Assembly: GCA_964555055.1 (NCBI GenBank)
Contig: CAZKQW010000007.1
Coordinates: 1 to 64,000, forward strand
DNA from: GCA-016699445 sp964555055
Lineage (GTDB): Bacteria; UBA10199; JACPAL01; GCA-016699445
DNA length: 64,000 bases
Direction: 5' to 3'
Within the stretch, counting starts at the first letter, position 1; each line of letters begins with the position of its first letter. Made by a program: the position numbers and the translations under genes. Below are positions 60,226 through 64,000 of this stretch, one piece after another. The notes beneath the pieces were generated by a model. That model searched no databases and was not told the origin of the DNA. It worked only from the letters and a program-made list of their open reading frames with translations.

Positions 60226-63200
60226 ATGACAGCACCCAGTCAAGCCGCCATCAACGCTTCCGCTCGATTTGCCGTTCCGATGCCGCAAGCGCATCCGTTG
60301 GATGCTTTAATCGGAAGAATGGGGTTGCCCGGTTCACATAAGACCTTTCAAGGGTCTCTTAATGAATTAAAGTCGATGTCTCCTGAGGGTTTAAGAGAAG
60401 CTCTTAGTAGGGTCGTCCGAGGCGTGAATGAACACCAAGTCAACGCGTTCACAGACTTAGTGCAGAACGGAGCCGCCGACGGGCGTTTAGCTAGAACATT
60501 GGTTACGTTCAGTGATTGGATCAAAAGTAATCCCCAGAGCACCGAGGAGTTTTTTCCAAGCCATGTCGGTGTCGCCGCGGACCATAAAGAAGAAGCGGTT
60601 ACGGCTTCCGAATTCCGTTTTCAGCGTGTGGATAGCTCATTGTGTTTGATCCCATTAATCTTCAATAACCGGTTAATCGATCAAGCGAATGTCTTGTTGG
60701 GGAACGATCAGGTAGCGGTGCAAATGTGTACGGCGAAAGGGCGGCTCGAGGGGTATCTATTTGTCCTGCACCACTTGACGGCAAAGACTTGGGAAGAGTT
60801 GGGTCTTGCGTCTGCAGAGGCTCAAGCGGCGTTAGTGTGGGAGTCCCTGGCTAGAGTGGATTCTGAAAGGAATGGGCAGGAGATCGATCAAGTGACCACG
60901 AATGTGGTGTGTCGGCAGGCTTTCAGCGCGGCTCAAGCATTTCTCGCCCAACGGCAAATGGCGCCCATGCGTCAGAGCTCTTTAGCTCAAAGAGATGGTC
61001 GTGAAAGGCCGGCTGGTTTGTGGGACGGTCAGGGTGGAAAATGGCAAGATCAAATTAACCGTCTTTATGAAGCGGACGACGGAGTTCGGGTTTTGTATTC
61101 CCATGTGCGTCGTTGGGTTCAGGAAGAATTGGGGGAAGATCTAGAAGTGCTCAGAGGTATGGATATCCAGTCTTCGGATCAAAGCTGGATGCGCATCAAT
61201 GGAGCCCATAACAGCTTTGGTTTGATCACGGTAGCTCAAGTGCTTCAAGAGAGGGTCTTGGCCAGTGGCGGTGTTGACATCGTGAACGATTATAAAATCG
61301 TGGCCGGCGAATCGCAGGGCAGTATGTCCGCAGCCGCTTCCGCAGGTCTTTTTGGCTCTCCAAAAACACCTTTGTTGGTGCCTGATCGCATCAGTGGCTT
61401 TAGGACTTTAGAATCTATTGAAGTTCAGGTGCGCATTATGTGTCGCATGGGAAAGTTTCAGCACAAGGGCACTCCTGCGGCGGGTCCGAAGACGCAGAAT
61501 GCGGTGCAGCCCATAGGCATTCCTTACTCGATCGAAAACCCTGACGCTTCAATACTCGGCCGTTTATCCGCCGCCATTAATGTTAGAAGGGAAAGGTTGT
61601 GGAAAAAGGGCGAAAAAAAGACTGGAAAAGCGGGTTATGTGGGGGTCGGTGTCGTTAATACCTTGGTGGATCAGGAGTCGGGGAAGCCTTTATATTGGGT
61701 TGTAATGCACGGAACGCAAGACGCCCTCGAGGATTTGAATCAATTTATTTTAAAGGCACGTGACGGAAAGTGGCCGATAGGGTTCGAAGAAGACAGAGAG
61801 CTTTTCAACGAAGTCTGGGGATATATTCAAGAGAACAAAGAGGCTGTGGGTGAGCCCAAAGTATCTAGAACCCTTGGTCTTTCGATTTCTCCGCATGATC
61901 CTAACCGTTTAGGCCCGGTAAAGGACGAGTTTTTAAGAAACGTAGAGTCCTCAGGGCTTTTATCGTGTTTAGCCTCTCTTCGGATTCCGGTGGCTTGTAA
62001 TTCCCGTAAAGGAAGTTTCGATATTTCCCGCGATCCAAAGGAAATTTTTACGGAATTAGTGGATGAGATTTTTACTAAGCCCGTCTTGATGCCGTACATT
62101 GCTCAAGAGCTCTTGGAGTCCGGAGCGACGAGCGTCGTTACCTTAGGGCCTGGAGATCCTGCGGCTAATTTTACGCGAAAAAACCAAAATAAGATTCCTG
62201 TTTTGGGCATAGATAATCAGGAAGATAGGTTGGTTTTGGAGACGCGTGTACCGAGCGAGTACAGGGAAGTGCGTGCTGAGAAACCCAAGGTCATCGCCGT
62301 CCATAAAGAGGACGCGGCGACGGAAGTCGCGAAGCAATTTGCTGCTATTCCTGGGATTTCGGCTATTGTGGAGTCCAGGGATGGTAAGTCGGTGGTCAGG
62401 GTGGTTGTCGAGAGCGTGACGGGTCCGAAGGGGGAATCTTTACAGGTCCAGCAAGAAAAGTCCTTTGAAGCCGCTATCGAAGCGCTTGGTGATGGCTTTA
62501 TCCCCACCTTACTGCAATCCAATAAGATCGGCGGTAAATTAAATCGTCTCACCCTTCTGGGTAAACCCCTTCTCAACCGTACGCTAGAAATTCATCTGGA
62601 TGAAGCCAAGGGCGTCTCTCAATTTAACATCCTCGAGAGGGATAGGGTCGCCGTCGGTATGAGGGTCAGCCTTTTATCAGATGGGGCGCAAGGTGTGGCA
62701 GTGACGGAGTATACATACCCTCACGGTGATGAGACACAATTAAACCGCCAGTACGCTTTTATTCCTCAATCCGACGGCTCTCACATCGTCAATAACGTGA
62801 CCGATCCTAAAAAGTTCAGAAAAGAATCCCGCGAAGCTTATGCCAAAGACTGGGGAATGTCGGCGGAAGGAAAAACGGCGAAGTCTGAGTTTACGTCCAC
62901 AAACACGGGTGGTGCTGGAGATGCTTTCGACTATAACCAATCCGTTGGAGCTAGCCATCCTCGTCTTGTAGAAAACGACCACTCCTTGGGCCAGCAAGGA
63001 CATCCCAACTATTCGGTTAAAAGGCATTGGGATGCCCTCATGTCCCCTCTCTTTTTGGATGAGTTTGATTTCGACATGACCACCGTCATCGATGAGTCGT
63101 TGGACGTCACTCAACATAAGCCGTGGAACCCGCAGTTGGAAACGCGCGTCGTGGCGAAGGTGATTCGGGTCGAGGATTTCAACGACGGTAAGGGCTTGTC

Positions 63201-64000
63201 CGGCCGCCGAATGATCCGCCACTCCATTGAGTATGATAGGGAAGGTAATAAAGTTTCGGAAGCTTATTCTTCCGCTGTCTCTCGAGGGCTTGCCGAGCTA
63301 AAAGCCGGCGAGACTCAAGTACTCTATGAAGTTAAAGATAGTGAAAAGCCGGTAAAGCACGATTTCCTCTCGGGGCGTATTGTTTATAAAAATAAGGACG
63401 ATGCGTTCGTCGAAGTATCGGAAATCGCGATTCCAGAGAATGCAGCCGATATTTATCCGATTGATCAAAATCGGAATCATATCAGCGATGCTTCAGCGCA
63501 ACTGTCCAATAATAACGAAGGTCGTTTCATGCAAGGGCAGAACGTTTTCGCCCGCGTGAATGAAGCCATAGTTGGTACAGTGACGAAAGGGGACTTCGAC
63601 CGTTATTTGGGAGTTCAAAATCTCGTGTTTATGGGTTTTGTAAAGCCCGGTGAAAAGCTCCAGCCTCAAGTCCGCCGTATTTGCAATGCGGAGGGCGTGC
63701 ATCAGTATGAAGTGACTGTTACCAGTAGTTCGGGCCGTCCTGTGATGGCCTACACTCTATATGCCAATGGCCCTAAAACATTATTCATGTTTTCGGGACA
63801 GGGAGACCAGCATCCGGGTATGGATGTGGAGATTAAAAAAAGCGAATACCGGGCCGCGCTTTTGCGGTCGGACATAGAAATCATGCGAGCTATCGGATCC
63901 GACGTGGATCTGGAAGATGCTCTCAAACGAGGGTCCAGCGACACGCGTGAAACTCAGCCGATGTATGGTACTTATGGGGCCGCTTATATAGCTGATTATA
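60226..64000 (+). CDS. fungal-type FAS beta-like protein, partial (right edge)
   Basis: A long frame open for 1258 codons to the window end, starting at ATG 60226 with a GGAG site five bases upstream. The first 270 residues are unrecognised. Then comes an acyltransferase-like domain with the nucleophile in GESQG (Ser near 363) and VTLGPGDPAANFTRKN (about 638), as in the starter acyltransferase of FAS I beta. Residues about 750-1150 look like hot-dog/dehydratase sections (ENDHSLGQQGHPNY, NVFARVNEAIVGTVTKGDF). A second acyltransferase opens with FMFSGQGDQHPG (~1188) and TQPMYGTYG. No FMN enoyl-reductase barrel is seen between the first acyltransferase and the dehydratase, its place in fungal FAS. 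The gene continues beyond the edge. Confidence 0.6.
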   Translation, partial: MTAPSQAAINASARFAVPMPQAHPLDALIGRMGLPGSHKTFQGSLNELKSMSPEGLREALSRVVRGVNEHQVNAFTDLVQNGAADGRLARTLVTFSDWIKSNPQSTEEFFPSHVGVAADHKEEAVTASEFRFQRVDSSLCLIPLIFNNRLIDQANVLLGNDQVAVQMCTAKGRLEGYLFVLHHLTAKTWEELGLASAEAQAALVWESLARVDSERNGQEIDQVTTNVVCRQAFSAAQAFLAQRQMAPMRQSSLAQRDGRERPAGLWDGQGGKWQDQINRLYEADDGVRVLYSHVRRWVQEELGEDLEVLRGMDIQSSDQSWMRINGAHNSFGLITVAQVLQERVLASGGVDIVNDYKIVAGESQGSMSAAASAGLFGSPKTPLLVPDRISGFRTLESIEVQVRIMCRMGKFQHKGTPAAGPKTQNAVQPIGIPYSIENPDASILGRLSAAINVRRERLWKKGEKKTGKAGYVGVGVVNTLVDQESGKPLYWVVMHGTQDALEDLNQFILKARDGKWPIGFEEDRELFNEVWGYIQENKEAVGEPKVSRTLGLSISPHDPNRLGPVKDEFLRNVESSGLLSCLASLRIPVACNSRKGSFDISRDPKEIFTELVDEIFTKPVLMPYIAQELLESGATSVVTLGPGDPAANFTRKNQNKIPVLGIDNQEDRLVLETRVPSEYREVRAEKPKVIAVHKEDAATEVAKQFAAIPGISAIVESRDGKSVVRVVVESVTGPKGESLQVQQEKSFEAAIEALGDGFIPTLLQSNKIGGKLNRLTLLGKPLLNRTLEIHLDEAKGVSQFNILERDRVAVGMRVSLLSDGAQGVAVTEYTYPHGDETQLNRQYAFIPQSDGSHIVNNVTDPKKFRKESREAYAKDWGMSAEGKTAKSEFTSTNTGGAGDAFDYNQSVGASHPRLVENDHSLGQQGHPNYSVKRHWDALMSPLFLDEFDFDMTTVIDESLDVTQHKPWNPQLETRVVAKVIRVEDFNDGKGLSGRRMIRHSIEYDREGNKVSEAYSSAVSRGLAELKAGETQVLYEVKDSEKPVKHDFLSGRIVYKNKDDAFVEVSEIAIPENAADIYPIDQNRNHISDASAQLSNNNEGRFMQGQNVFARVNEAIVGTVTKGDFDRYLGVQNLVFMGFVKPGEKLQPQVRRICNAEGVHQYEVTVTSSSGRPVMAYTLYANGPKTLFMFSGQGDQHPGMDVEIKKSEYRAALLRSDIEIMRAIGSDVDLEDALKRGSSDTRETQPMYGTYGAAYIADY

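Noticed and set aside
1..64000. tRNA, rRNA and CRISPR arrays
   Set aside because: Intergenic regions were scanned by eye; no cloverleaf with GTTCRA, no rRNA stretch and no regularly spaced repeat was found.

Overview
The window is dense chromosome from a Gram-negative bacterium. It encodes an outer-membrane TolC channel with an RND pump, lipoproteins with lipoboxes, several multiheme c-type cytochromes, a ThyX-type thymidylate synthase relative and ordinary housekeeping genes (rsmE, hrpB, fumC, rpiB, acpP, rpmF, glyA, nrdR, mutY). This mix, with many orphan proteins, suggests a deltaproteobacteria-like or candidate-phylum lineage, but no rRNA, tRNA or marker gene allows a firm placement. Base composition is uneven: housekeeping and cytochrome genes are GC-rich, while several orphan genes and the 13.6-20 kb stretch are visibly more AT-rich.

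Layout. 0-6.4 kb: M48 protease, rsmE, an SDR, a Nudix hydrolase, an orphan gene, a frameshifted glutathione-transferase-like gene and a MntA/HepT toxin-antitoxin pair. 6.5-13.6 kb: an electron-transfer locus. A leftward operon encodes a two-cNMP-domain/four-cluster ferredoxin fusion, a cytochrome b-like membrane protein and a decaheme cytochrome c; a pentaheme cytochrome is divergent from it. A decayed copy of the decaheme gene's 3' end lies beyond an odd response regulator. 13.6-20 kb: an accessory island with a DUF4143 ATPase, hrpB, an ATPase/STAS-like pair in very AT-rich surroundings and an AbiE toxin-antitoxin system. 20-23.7 kb: a 1213-residue decaheme protein with a C-terminal LVIVD-repeat domain.

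23.8-37 kb: a protein kinase with an orphan partner, fumC, a DUF882 peptidase-like protein, rpmF-acpP-rpiB, another orphan, and a TetR-TolC-RND operon without an adaptor gene. 37-46 kb: two large lipoproteins flanking yceD and a pterin/folate group (amidotransferase, QueD-like, pteridine-reductase-like SDR, FolK-like, SDR, tandem ThyX-like). 46-52 kb: the cysC-cysH-cysQ sulfate assimilation operon, an orphan, and small proteins (DUF962, CsbD-like, DUF4505-like, ferredoxin, FmdB). 52-64 kb: aminotransferase, glyA, an orphan, nrdR, a PhnD-like binding protein with a membrane partner, an SDR, mutY, and a giant gene open at the right edge that resembles the beta half of a fungal-type fatty acid synthase.

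Several genes carry an inverted repeat directly against the start codon (mntA, the DUF4143 ATPase, abiEi, tetR, the 48.5-50.1 kb orphan and the pentaheme cytochrome), which suggests repressor-type control. No tRNA, rRNA, CRISPR array or complete insertion sequence was found. No gene-free stretch exceeds 300 bases except 6397-6729, which holds the mntA palindrome and the cytochrome remnant.
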